A DNA stretch of 64,000 bases from Phallusia mammillata (taxonomy: Eukaryota > Chordata > Ascidiacea > Phlebobranchia > Ascidiidae), in assembly GCA_003260075.1 (NCBI GenBank), contig QLIY01000199.1:1-64000 (forward strand), in the 5' to 3' direction. The position numbers and the translations under genes were made by a program. The notes below the pieces were generated by a model, which made no database searches, had not been told where the DNA came from, and saw nothing but the letters and a program-made list of their open reading frames with translations. Shown here one piece after another: positions 31,680 to 42,589 of this stretch (its first letter is position 1; every line of letters starts with the position of its first letter).

Positions 31680-32797
31680 GGTGAGTCGTTTGTTGGCCTT
31701 TGCAAGTAGCTTAAACTGTCCTAAATTTAATGTTTTAAAGACTAAACCAGTATTTCTCGCAAACCCAACTTGCAACTTGCTTGTGAACGGTTTGCGCGCA
31801 AAGCACTGTGGGACACGATTAGATCGCTGTAGCGATTTATTCGCGGCGGGAGATTTTCTTATATTTCTTATGATTACTTTACGTACTTTACGTTATATCC
31901 CGCTGCGCTTGTGTATTTTCGCATGTTGTGCTTGCACTATATCGTTCATTGCTCTGATAAAGCCCTAATTTGTTAAATATGCAACCTGGTGGTCGGTGGA
32001 CGAAACGCCTGTTCAGTATTTTGGGAGATTTTCTACCATTTGTTTTGAGAAAAAATATTCCAAATGACGGATTTAGTAGTTTATCGCAATAATTACTGGT
32101 TTCACCTAACCTATTGAGATATTATTTGATCTCATACGTGGGGTAATTCAGGTAACGTGGTCGTTGTTTAAAAACCTCCATTTTTCAAGCAACTGGTATG
32201 CGTTGCCCTCCGTGCCTATCCCTTCTCCAGCGATATCCCCTACTTCTCTGCACATGTTATTTGAAAATGTAGTCTTAAGGGTGCGGCTGTTGCATCTTTT
32301 GACTATGTGTCCTATTTATGTGCACATTCTTACATTGGCGTAATTTCCACCACAGGTTTTTGCAACAGTTGTAGTGTTTCTGTACGTGCTTTCTGTAACT
32401 ATTTATGACTTGGTAATTGTATTAGTGCTAACGTGACTATGTTTCCTTTTACCAAGCAAAACAAACTTAACCCTACTAACCACACAAAAATACACATGTC
32501 TATTTGTAGCAAGTTTTTTTACTAAAGTGTATGATCACAATCAGCACAAAAAAACAGTAAAAAGTTGAAATAATAGTAAAACATTATCAGAGAACTGTAA
32601 CACAATTTACAGTCATCGGTGAAATCATAAACTTCACATAGTTTCTGGCAACTGTCAACAAGTTTTAACAGCACTAAAACAAAACAAGAAATTACAAACA
32701 ACCTCTATATATTTACTGCTTTTTATTGTTTTGTTTGGCATTCAGATAAATGTTCTTATATCATCATGTTACTGCAGCACTAATCAATCAGTAAGGT
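31680..32797. other. Intergenic region upstream of SRSF10
   Basis: Contains the SRSF10 promoter region and otherwise unique AT-rich DNA. No further gene or element was recognised. Confidence 0.4.
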
Positions 32798-33058
32798 TAG
32801 TGGTGGGATTCAGCCGGTTTGCACCGGTTCTATAGAACTGTCTCACGAAATTTTATGAGATTAGCGAACCGGTTAGCATTACTGGTTACTGTCAATGGAC
32901 TTTTTGTAACAGAGCCGACTGAAAAAATGACTTTTGTGATAGAACCGGCTGACAAAAAATTTGAATCCCTGAAAAATATGACTTTTGTGATAGAACCGCT
33001 GCAAAATATGACTTTTGTGTCAAGAAACGGCTGACGAAAAATTTGAATCCCACTACTG
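32798..33058. mobile_element. MITE of the GGTGGGATTCA family
   Basis: Left end GTGGTGGGATTCAGCCGG and right end GAATCCCACTAC are inverted. Internal tracts 'gcgaaccggttagcattac' and 'gtgatagaacc' are shared with copies at 43509-43688, 51168-51348, 53184-53336, 55179-55359 and 55597-55891. The copy at 43509 has a perfect 8-bp TSD. The copy here is longer because the 'atgacttttgtgatagaacc' motif is repeated three times. Confidence 0.75.
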
Positions 33059-33112
33059 GGTAAAAGTCCTATATCATCATGTTACTGTAGCACAAATCAG
33101 TCAGTAAGATGG

Positions 33113-33118
33113 TTTATT
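33113..33118 (-). terminator. Polyadenylation signal AATAAA for SLBP
   Basis: Reverse-strand AATAAA immediately after the stop codon, implying a 3' UTR of only ~20-30 nt if used. Confidence 0.5.
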
Positions 33119-33121
33119 AGT

Positions 33122-36100
33122 TCAGATATCTGAATCCTCTCCATCAATACCCAGTAACAAAGCATCATCATCAAGGTCAAGCACATACTCATCATCCTCT
33201 GTATCTCCCGCCAGGAGTTTTGTTTCATCTTCAGATTGTGTTGATGATGTTGCATCCCCTGGAGCTGTTTTTGTCTTCGCTACTTTATCGCTTTTATGTG
33301 CATTTTCTCTTTCCTGTGGTTTACGTTTGTTGCTGTTCTCCTTTGTGTCAGCATGCTTTCTGCATAAAGGGCAACAAAATATGCTGTTTAACGACAAATA
33401 TACATAATCCTTTTTGGTTGCAATTTACTAAGATTTTCTTGCGTTTTACCAGTGCATGAAATCAGCCTGTAATGCCGGGCTAAAGTTAAGGATTTGTCAT
33501 GCAAAAACAGAATTTGTAAAACACTGCAAACGCTTTTATGTCAATTGTCAGCATTACTCCCGGATTCAAGGCCCTAAATTTTCTATATTTTGTCACTAAT
33601 AAAAGTGTAAAGTAAAAAGTGAGAACAAATTACAGCTACTTTCTTCACTGTTACTGATGTGAGAGATGAATTTTTTGCTTGGAGAAAGAAAACATAGCGA
33701 TGCAAAACAAAGTCACCAAGCAAGAAATAGCTGTGCAACAATAAAACTAAACCATTGCTTGCCATGTGGGAATGCTTGGGAGACTGGCTTGATTCATTAT
33801 GACTAGAGATGTACCGAATATTCGGTTTGCCGAATTTATTCAGCCGAATCGGTCATTTTTGCAAAGATTCGGTTTCGGCCGAATAATTTGTTGCGATTCG
33901 GCCAAAACCTAATCTTTTACGAACACAAATTTAAAGCGTAAAACGTGTCTTTTCTGCTTAGTAAGGTACCACGCAATCTTTTGAAAGCCCAAACATAACG
34001 AAAATCGTGTCAATTTTTATCTCTTTCAACACATTATCGTTTTTCCACTGTATTTAAAAAAAATTGGTAATTCATTGGCGGGTTGCCAATCATGCTTGAG
34101 GCAATTTTAAACCCCACAGAACTGAAATGAGGACAAAAAACGACTATTCTGCACCAGTTACTTGGTAGATCAACATTTTTTCATGTCAAACGGGTAGCGT
34201 ACGACTTCACGTGACGTCATAAATAATTCGGTTGATTCGGCAGAATTTTTCGGCAAAATCGCCTAATATTCGGTTGCGGCCGAATCGAAATTTAGACGAT
34301 TAATTATGAGGCCTTCAATAGGAGTAATATAAAAAAGACCAAAGATTTAAATCAACTTAAACAGCAAATGATTGGGCACACACCTCTTTGATGTTTGTTC
34401 TTCTACTTCATTTCTCCAGTGATGAAGAGCTTTTCGCCAAATACGGACTTGAGCATCCCAGGAACGACGACTAACTTTGATAAATTTGTCCGGTGTGCGT
34501 GGATGCCCTCTCTTTCTTTGTGACCTAAAAGTTTGTTGTTTGAGAATTCTCAATTAGATTTCAGTAATTAAAGACATATTGATAATCTATAGTTTGTTTG
34601 TTTCATTTTCATCTTTAGTTGGTGGGCAATACCTGAATTGTTATGCTCACAATGAGTCAACTGCCTGTTAATATTGTAAGTCTGTTAAATAGCCTTTGAT
34701 TTCGATTTTTTCAGGTGACATAAATTTGGTTTGAAGCAATGCCGATATGTTTCTTGTAAAAGTAAACACAAGTGGCTGAGACAGGGTAAGAACCCACAAC
34801 GTTGCGAACACAAGGCAGTTGTACTAACTACTCAGCCACCTTGGCGATTTATTGATAACATGACTCTAAATTGTAAGTATTAGTACTAAACTCAATTTTG
34901 GAACAATGGCATTAAACCTTTGTGTAGGTCAGTAAAAAAACCTTTGGATTGTTGTTCACAGCATGGAACTAGTCCATTAACAAAAGTGGAACTGTTGGAT
35001 CAATAATTATAAAGGTCACCTACTTTGGAACTTCTGAAATGTAGTTGTCATAAGCAATTGTGTTCTTTCCGTACTCAATTTGTTTTTCACGCCTCATCAA
35101 AACAATGTTGTCTGTTTCCATTTCAACAACTGCATTAAAAAAAGACAAGTTTAAACCAGCGGCGGGATTCAATTTTTTTGTCAGCCGGTCTATCACAAAA
35201 TTCATATTTTTCAGTCGGACCAGTGGTTCAAATTAAAAACAGAAAAAAAAACAGTATTTGGCTTGCATTGCCATTTTATCAATATTTAAGCCCAAACTAG
35301 GAAGGTGACTTTTCTGTTTATTGCCAATTTATAAATTCTATATCTTACATAACAACTTACTGCATACACCATCTGCCTGCTAAAAAAATACCAACAAAAA
35401 CAATATATGTCCCTTTTAGGAAATGGGAACCCATATTTAACACCAGGCACTTTATGTCAGTTTAGCTTTAAAAAACACAACATACTTGAATTATTTCCAC
35501 TGTCTCCAGATTCACTTAATCGCTTTGTTTGTCTCTCTCTTAGTGCAGAAATACGTTTTTCAGCATCTTTTGCTTGCATGTTGATTTCATCTTCGAGATC
35601 AACTTGATCGCACCAATTAGTGCTGCTTGCTAATGGTTTAGTTTGGAAAACATCTGATCTTGTATGATCCCTAAAGTAAAAAAACAATTTTAACTCATTA
35701 AGTAGGCTGCAGACAGTGCACACTGATCCGAACTATAAGGTCTCATCAGTACAGCTGGTGACAAGATATAGGCTGTATTGGCTAGCCATCCAGTTTAAAC
35801 CTACATTAATACAGATTACACAATTTTTGCAACTGTTACCAATTATATGTTAATTATTTTTGTTCACACAAACAGCCTACTTTCAAATATTAGAAAAATT
35901 GGGTTTTAGAACCAGTACTACATACTACGTGTATGCAAATACATTCATTCCAATTAGTTTTAACCGCAGAAATTAATATGCTGCCATGTATAACCAACAA
36001 TTTTTTTTACATATTTTACCTATCATAAGACCTTGGAGATTCCCTTTTAAACTGCTTTTCCAAAGGACCCGACCTTCTGTTGTCCGACCATTTTCGATGT

Positions 36101-37449
36101 GATCTAAGATATAAGGTATCATTTTCGTACAAGAAAAATGTACCATATGGACAAACAATTCTCCACTAAAAAAGAGTACACACTAGAGTTTCTTCGAGAA
36201 ATTCTCGTCGAGAAATCTCGAAAAAATCGAGTCTCGGTTCTCGAGAAATAAATAAAAAATTCTCGAAAAAAATTATGTCACGTATCTTAAACAAAAAGTA
36301 GATGCGACACCTCTTATTATGTGTATTTTTCGTTTCTACTCGCCTCTAGAGCGGACTGGGCACATAACTTTCTTATTTTGCTTCAGAAACAGCGATTTTT
36401 AACCTGCGTTGCCGCTAAACTTTTACCTTTCCCATAGTCATGCCTGGTTGCGTAAGATCTGTAACAGTCGCTTCGTTTGCTAGCGAATCACTACTTGCGA
36501 TCGCTACTAGAAGCGAAAAAACGTACAATCGGACATTGTTTTGTTTGTTTTTGTTAGAAAATCGGCTTAAATAACAATTTCGAGACTCTCGAGATTCTCG
36601 AGAAATGGATTTTTAATTTCTCGTTTCTCGAGAAACGAAAAAGTCGAGAAATAGAGGAACCCTAGTACACACTTTGAGGTACATATTTTAAATTTGTTGC
36701 TCTACTTTTAAAACAGCACCTTGTATCTTTTACGTTTTGGTTGTTATAGTCATGAGTGTGACGCAAAGGGCTTCTCAAATCATCTTCAACTTTTGATGGG
36801 TGAAATTTCTTCTCTCTGGAAATAAAAAATGCCATAACATTACACTGTTGCAGAGTGTTAGTGATGCAATGATGTAGGTAAAATGCTGTACAAAAATCTT
36901 GTGTTTTTTAAGTTAAAGGCTTAAAAGGTATTGCTCAACCCCAGTTGAATCTGAGTTGAGATTTTGCCTGGCAAAAATCGCAGCAGCACAATTGCGCTTA
37001 AGTATTCACCAAGCCGGAAATATCTGCACAATGTTCAAATTGTAAAAAGCGTGACAAAGTTGAGGGCACAATTGGTGGATAGATGGTAGACGCGCTGCAG
37101 CTACAACATTACTATAAGCATTACCCGTATGCGACAGGGACTCACATTGGAGGGTGAGGTTGGCGCATCTGACAGGGTAAAATAAATTAAAATCACAGAT
37201 GAAAGACAAAAAATCAATAAAAGCTAAACGAGTTAAGTTATGCCCACAAAGCAGCAGATAGTATGATTGATTGCATACCAAAATAGCACAATACATTAAG
37301 TTATTGTTCTTTAACATTAGGTATTGTAACCAAAACGATAATAAAACTATAACAAACAAAAACTTGTAACTTTAAATTACTAAAACATGAACTCACCTCT
37401 GTCTTGTGTGTGATCTGGTCCCCTTTGATGGTGAATGCGTTACATCCAT
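33122..37449 (-). CDS. SLBP: Histone stem-loop-binding protein
   Basis: Binds the 3' stem-loop of replication-dependent histone mRNAs for processing, export and translation. Seven exons: 37449-37397, 36815-36720, 36103-36020, 35670-35486, 35129-35024, 34524-34384, 33359-33122; 903 nt, 300 aa (human 270). The RNA-binding domain spans exons 5-6 (~residues 142-222): [43 protein letters not shown] and [10 protein letters not shown], all matching the family. The usual TPNK phosphorylation motif reads TPDK. The C-terminus is acidic ([17 protein letters not shown] ... GEDSDI). The exon 2 donor is placed at AAG/GTGCTG because the nearer GTAAAA breaks the frame. AATAAA lies 4 nt past the stop. Head-to-head with TSEN2. 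Confidence 0.93.
33803..34305. mobile_element. MITE with CCGAATATTCGG ends
   Basis: Starts TAGAGATGTACCGAATATTCGG and ends with related inverted motifs (AATATTCGGTTGCGGCCG ... ). Multiple internal TTCGGC/GCCGAA repeats. Resembles non-autonomous elements with TAGAGATG termini known from invertebrates. In SLBP intron 6; the exact right end is uncertain. Confidence 0.55.
34765..34850 (-). repeat. tRNA-derived SINE, Leu/Ser-like head
   Basis: The reverse strand reads GCCAAGGTGGCTGAGTAGTT (A-box like) and later GTGGGTTCTTACCC (degenerate B-box). It lacks a tidy cloverleaf (no 7-bp acceptor pair), so it is a SINE head and not a functional tRNA gene. In SLBP intron 5. Confidence 0.6.
35157..35235. 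mobile_element. Truncated GGTGGGATTCA-family MITE
   Basis: Begins 'agcggcgggattcaattttt' and contains 'gtcagccgg'. Only one end is present. It sits ~28 bp upstream of the SLBP exon 5 acceptor, so it overlaps the likely branch-point zone. Confidence 0.55.
36184..36664. mobile_element. 481-bp MITE with perfect 8-bp TSD
   Basis: Flanked by GTACACAC on both sides (36176-36183 and 36665-36672). Left end TAGAGTTTCTTCGAGAAAT, right end ATAGAGGAACCCTA. The interior is built of repeated CTCGAGAAA motifs on both strands, able to fold extensively. In SLBP intron 2. Confidence 0.85.
36944..37085. repeat. Dispersed repeat (CACCAAGC / GGCACAATTGGTGGATA family)
   Basis: The motif pair 'tcaccaagcnggaaatanctg' and 'ggcacaattggtggata' also occurs at 27378-27462, 33690-33745 and, more diverged, in the palindrome arms (about 17695-17815, 19800-19990). 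An interspersed, non-coding repeat family of unknown type. Confidence 0.5.
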
Positions 37450-37997
37450 AATTTGTTTTGTTTCGACTTTTTAATAGCAAGCGCGATATAAACTTGGTTT
37501 GTTAACTTTTACTAATTCAATAGCAAAACCTAAAAAAATCTACAAACATAGACATAAACAGTTTGCAGTTTAAGCATGCAAAACTATCTGCGTTTCTTCT
37601 ACAGATGTATACTAAAAAGCGTAAACAAAACAAGAATACAATCTCTTTCATACGTTGCTGCAAGTTCCCGCTAAATGTTTGGGAGCGAAATAAAATGAGA
37701 AAAACTCGCGCCAAAACTGACACAGAAAAAGAAAAAAATCATTCCACAATTCTTTTTTCTTCTGTAGGCGCAAAGAGAATAAGTGATTACAAATAAACTC
37801 CGTGACTAACCTCGAAAAAAATAAATAAAAAGCAAGCCATCCTATAATTAGCAAAAATATGAAAAAACAACAACAATAATTTAGTTTTAATAAGTGGATG
37901 ATTTATTAGTTTCGGGAAATTACCCCTTTTGCGAACTGTTTAAATTTTATTTTTGTTTGTTTCTTTTGCCCTAAATGTATTTAGGCTGCCTGTAGCT
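37450..37997. promoter_or_regulatory. Bidirectional upstream region of SLBP and TSEN2
   Basis: 548 bp between divergent start codons, with no other gene. A TTTAGG acceptor-like site lies 16 nt before the TSEN2 ATG, a possible trans-splice site. Confidence 0.45.
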
Positions 37998-40783
37998 ATG
38001 GCACATTTTAAGCCACCACAGAAAAAGAAGAACACTGGTAACATTGGTTACCGTCCCCTACCTATTCCAGTTGCTTCGATTACGAAAGTTGGTGCATCAA
38101 CAAAGGAGTGGAATTATTATGAAGGTTTGCTTGTTAATAATCATGTTGTTGTCAGCAAAAAAGGTGACGCAAGGAATTTGTACAGTCAGGTAATGCTTTG
38201 CTAATTGCAGTACTTTTGTGATTTGTTTGCACTTTACAAAAAGTTATTAGCAGAACTGGCTGAAGCTAAAAATGCAATTTTTGTATAGGGTTTCTTCGGG
38301 AAAGTAATAAAGACTGCAAAGCCATTTCACACAGAAACAGATGCACAAACATCCACAGACAATGAGGAAAATGTGCAAAACCATGAATTTTTGTCGCAAA
38401 GCAGTGAACATAACAAACAATTTGAAGATGTAACTGCGATGGACTTTATAGAAAATGAAGCTGATTCTTATGTTGAACTGAAACACTTCGAATACAAGGG
38501 GGGGGGGAGCTGCAGTTAAGTCTAGAAGAAAGCTTTTTTCTCTCATATGCACTTGGATGCCTGTTTGTCAAATCGGAAGAATCACGAAACATTGAAATTT
38601 TAGAGTAAGTTTTTTATGTTTTTGGTTGCAAGATAAAAATTTCCTTTTCAGGTTGTTCGAAAAGAATATGGTTAAATTGCAACTGCATACTGCCTTGTAC
38701 ATGCAAGGAGTTGCTCTACATCAGGGGTGGGCAACCTGCAGCCCATTGATTAAAGGTTGTACGGCCCGCAGAGACACTTCAATTATTATACGAGTCCAAT
38801 TATTATATTTTTTGAGCAGATTAGTGCGCCCGATGCTATTTTTCTGCGCCATGACAATNGGTGGGCAACCTGCGGCCCATTGATTAAAGTTGTGCGGCCC
38901 GCAGAGACACTTCAATTATTATATTTTTTGAGCAGATTAGTATGCCTGATGCTATTTTTCTGCGCCATGACAATATTGTGGCTAAAATCAAATGCGAATT
39001 TTACTTGTAGGTAGGCGTTTTTTGTACGCAACAAAGTAAAATCACCTTGTGTTATATAAAGGTGCGGCCCGGGATCTAAATATTGCAAATTGTATATGGC
39101 CCCACAGTGAAAAAGGTTGCCTACCCCTGCTCTACACAAATCAGATCAATAGTATTAAAGTTTGTTGTTTTGCCACTTTATAAAACTCAATTACACAGTT
39201 TAATGATTTGTACTATATTGTTAAGTATGTAGCACAATCCTTGGGTAATCTGGACTCGTTTGGAATAAAAAATATGTCTGGATTAAATGATGTTGGTTGG
39301 GTAAATCCTTACCACATTACAAATCATTTCTGCATCAAGTTTTGTCCAAATAAGACAAAGACCTGGATTAACCAAATCTTGTTTAACACAGGTTTACTGT
39401 GGGGGGGGGGGGCTGCAGTTAAGTCTAGAAGAAAGCTTTTTTCTCTCATACGCACTGGGATGCCTGTTTGTCAAATCGGAAGAATCACAAAACATTGAAA
39501 TAGCAGAGTAAGTTGTTTATGTTTTTGGTTGCAAGATAAAAATTTCCTTTTCAGGTTGTTCGAAAAGAATATGGTTAAACTGCAACTGCATACTGCCTTG
39601 TACATGCAAGGGGTTGCTCTACATCAGGGGTGGGCAACCTGCGGCCCATTGATTAAAGTTGTGCGGCCCGCAGAGACACTTCAATTATTATATTTTTTGA
39701 GCAGATTAGTATGCCTGATGCTATTTTTCTGCGCCATGACAATATTGTGGCTAAAATCAAATGCGAATTTTGCTTGTAGTTAGACATTTTTGGTATGCAA
39801 CGAAGTAAAATCACCTTGTGTTATATTAAGGTGCGGTCCGCGATCTAAATATTGCAAATTGTATTTGGCCCCACAGTGAAAAAGGTTGCCCACCTCTGCT
39901 CTACACAAATTAGATCTAAAGTATTATAAGTTTGGTGTTTTCCCACTTTATAAAACTCAATTAGTCAGCCTAATGACGTGTACTATATTGTTCAATATGT
40001 AGCACAATCCTTGGGTAATCTGGACTGGTTTGGAACAAAAAATATGTCTGGATTAAATGATGTTGATTGGGTAAATCCTTAACACATTACAAATCATTAA
40101 TACATCAAGTTTTGTCCAAATTAGACAAAGACCTGGATTAACCAAATCTTGTTTAACACAGGTTTACTGTATTTTGTGACATCTACAGGCAATGGCTAAT
40201 GTTCTGCAAAACAAAACCACTTTTCCCAGTGAGTTATGCCGCGTACCATCACTTTCGAAGTAAGGGTTGGGTGCCAAAAGATGGAATTCAGTTTGGAGCT
40301 GACCTGGTCTTGTACAGGAAAGGTCCATCATTTTATCACGCAAGTTATGTTATCGTAATTCAGACTGTGGATGCAAAAACAATGAAGGTACCTGTAATGA
40401 TAATGCAATACATAAGAAAATTTATTCAGCACCTAAATGTGTTATGGCTCACAATGAGTCCGCCGTCGAGCTGCCTATTTTTGTTGCAAGTTCATTTAAT
40501 CAGTTTGTTTGATGAACCTATTAAATTCTGCTGGGTTGAAGCAATGCTGCTTAAGACCCAATACCCCTGTTTAGTAGTATTTAATTCCCACATTTGGTGG
40601 GATGTTAGAAACATGTTTTGTCCTACAAGGAACAATGTTTCAATCAGGGGTGCACAACCTTTTCGCTATGACGGCCGCTACGCAGATATTTATTTCACTG
40701 ATGGCCGCCAATTGCCTGCTTGCTTGTATTTTACAATTACTGATGTAAAGAAATACTTAGATATATATATATATATATACATA

Positions 40784-40818
<35 letters not shown>

Positions 40819-41205
40819 TAACATTTAATGACACCTTAAATGCCTACATTAATTTCTAACTTGATGCAGAGACTTAGATGAACAGTCTGACGATCAGTTT
40901 AAACTGTTTATGACGTCATAATCTATATTGTGATGCTTGTGGTATCTTTTTTTTGCATTGTTTGCACACAATAGGCACAAAAAGGCTGACGCATATGGCT
41001 ACTAGGCTGGTAATACTCTTCTTAGTTTCTACAAAATCAGTTCAGAGCAAAAATCAAAAAAGTGGGCAAAAGAGTTTTTATTTCTGTCACAGCTGCCAAT
41101 CTATATATTTTAATGAACATGTTCCTGGCCGCACAAACTCGTGTCTTCGGCCGCAGGTTGTGCACCCCTGGTTTAAATGTATATTTTTTAAAGTTTACAT
41201 TTGTT

Positions 41206-41259
<54 letters not shown>

Positions 41260-41723
41260 AATGTATATTTTTTTAAGTTTACATTGGTTTTGTTAACTGT
41301 ACTTTAAAGTTTAAAACTAATGTGGTTAACTGTATTTTGAATGTGCAAGGCTTTTTTATGCTATTACCCAGAATATGTGGAAACAAGGGTTTCAACCACC
41401 CAAAAAAAAGATTTATTATTTTTATGCAAGTATTAGATTGTAGCTTCTTTTAAGGATATTATTATTTGCAGCCTGTGGATTTTAATGGTGTAGCAAGCAG
41501 AAACTTTTCGTGGGTGATGCTATCCGGATTACTTCGACTTGCAACGACAGTCTCCAAAGAAGTGATGTTTTGTTACGTTCTTGTGCCTGACGATTTATCA
41601 GATGCACAGAAGTCAACTCCAGAATGTGTAAAACGATTTTCCATTCAAGAGAGAATTATATCAAGATGGACTTCAAATAAGGACAGGGACCGAGAATTGA
41701 TAGATATTGACTGTGATTTTTAA
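37998..41723 (+). CDS. TSEN2: tRNA-splicing endonuclease subunit 2 (catalytic)
   Basis: Cuts the 5' splice site of intron-containing pre-tRNAs in the nuclear TSEN complex. Exons read: 37998-38189, 38289 to a join at 38498, about 38508-38604 (second allele ~39412-39507), 40189-40387, 41472-41723. The N-terminus (FKPPQKKKNTGN) is basic. Exon 3 gives LQLSLEESFFLSYALGCLFV. Exon 4 holds YHHFRSKGWVPK and the catalytic Tyr and His in VLYRKGPSFYHASY. Exon 5 holds the catalytic Lys in VSKEVMFCY and ends CVKRFSIQERIISRW, matching human TSEN2. All three catalytic residues are present. The G run at 38498-38507 removes the exon 2/3 junction, so the full length is unknown. 3' end convergent with MRPL52. 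Confidence 0.93.
38722..39129. mobile_element. hAT-like MITE (allele 1)
   Basis: CAGGGGTGGGCAACCTGC at the left and AAGGTTGCCTACCCCTG at the right, flanked by CTCTACAT / CTCTACAC. An N near 38859 is followed by a restart of the element's own beginning, so this copy is partly duplicated. In TSEN2 intron 3. Confidence 0.75.
39400..40170. repeat. Second allele of TSEN2 exon 3 and intron 3
   Basis: After a G run at ~39401-39411 the sequence of 38508-39400 restarts (exon 3, the same MITE at 39625-39898, then the same intron). Exon 3 here reads SEESQNIEIAE versus SEESRNIEILE. Interpreted as the other haplotype and not a real exon duplication. Confidence 0.7.
40645..41170. mobile_element. hAT-like MITE (526 bp)
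   Basis: CAGGGGTGCACAACC at the left, GGTTGTGCACCCCTG at the right, flanked by GTTTCAAT / GTTTAAAT. It contains a (TA)n tract at about 40763-40815. In TSEN2 intron 4. Confidence 0.8.
41209..41258. repeat. Long G homopolymer (~50 nt)
   Basis: The ~40 bp before the run ('aaatgtatattttttaaagt') restart right after it, so this marks an unresolved overlap in TSEN2 intron 4. Confidence 0.65.
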
Positions 41724-41850
41724 TGTTTTTCTTTTAGATCATAGTATGTCAGACCCACTGAAGAGTGTGTATGAGTGTGCTGTGATTTTCTGTTCCTTTT
41801 ATTTTCATATTCTCCTTGATAAAAACAAAACTGCCTATGAGCGTATGTGA

Positions 41851-41856
41851 AATAAA
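41851..41856 (+). terminator. Polyadenylation signal AATAAA for TSEN2
   Basis: About 130 nt after the TSEN2 stop codon. Confidence 0.6.
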
Positions 41857-42589
41857 TACATTTCATTACAGACATTTCAACAATTTTCAACTGTTGTCAG
41901 TACTAGGGCATAAGAATACTTCGGCAAAATTTTTCCTTGTTTAGTGTGTTTCTGAGTTTTGTACTTTGGATTTGCAATGTACTGAATAAAATGTAAAAGG
42001 ATCAAATACTTTTTATGCAACTTTACTTTCTCAGACACTGTTTGTTTGGCTGGCATGTCTAAGATTAAACCAAAGGTGCCATGGGGGGGGGGTATACTTT
42101 TCATAAAACTTTACTTTCTCAAACACTGTTTGTTTGGCTGGCATGTCTAAGATTAAACCAAAGGTGCCATAAAAATAGTTTATTGACCAGACAAAGTATG
42201 TGGTAGTTCATTCATACTAAGTTTAGAAAATGGTCCATTGCAACATTTAAGCAAATCATACATTAAAAAAAAAATCCAATTTGAGATCAGATTTTTAGCT
42301 AGACTTGAAATATGTTTTACTGAGCCATTCAGCATTACAAATGTCAGATAAAACAGCAGCAGACTTGTACTGTTTTGAGGGGGGGGGGGATTTAGAAAAT
42401 GGTCCATTGCAACATTTAAGCAAATCATACATAAAAAAAAAAAAAATCCAATTTGAGATCAGATTTTTAGCTAGACTTGAAAGATGTTTTACTGAGCCAT
42501 TCGGCATTACAAATGTCAGATAAAACAGCAGCAGACTTGTACTGTTTTGAGCTCAGTCAAAAAAGTACTGAAGACCGTTTTACACTTTT
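41857..42589. other. Convergent 3' region of TSEN2 and MRPL52 with duplicated blocks
   Basis: Two blocks are each present twice around G runs (42081-42091 and 42378-42389), for example 'tcagataaaacagcagcaga' at 42346 and 42517. A reverse-strand AATAAA lies at 42178-42183. No gene beyond UTRs. Confidence 0.5.

Noticed and set aside
32819-33034. ORF with repeated MTFVIEP motifs
   Set aside because: It lies wholly in a MITE whose 20-bp internal repeat makes the protein look repetitive. Other copies of the element have no conserved frame.
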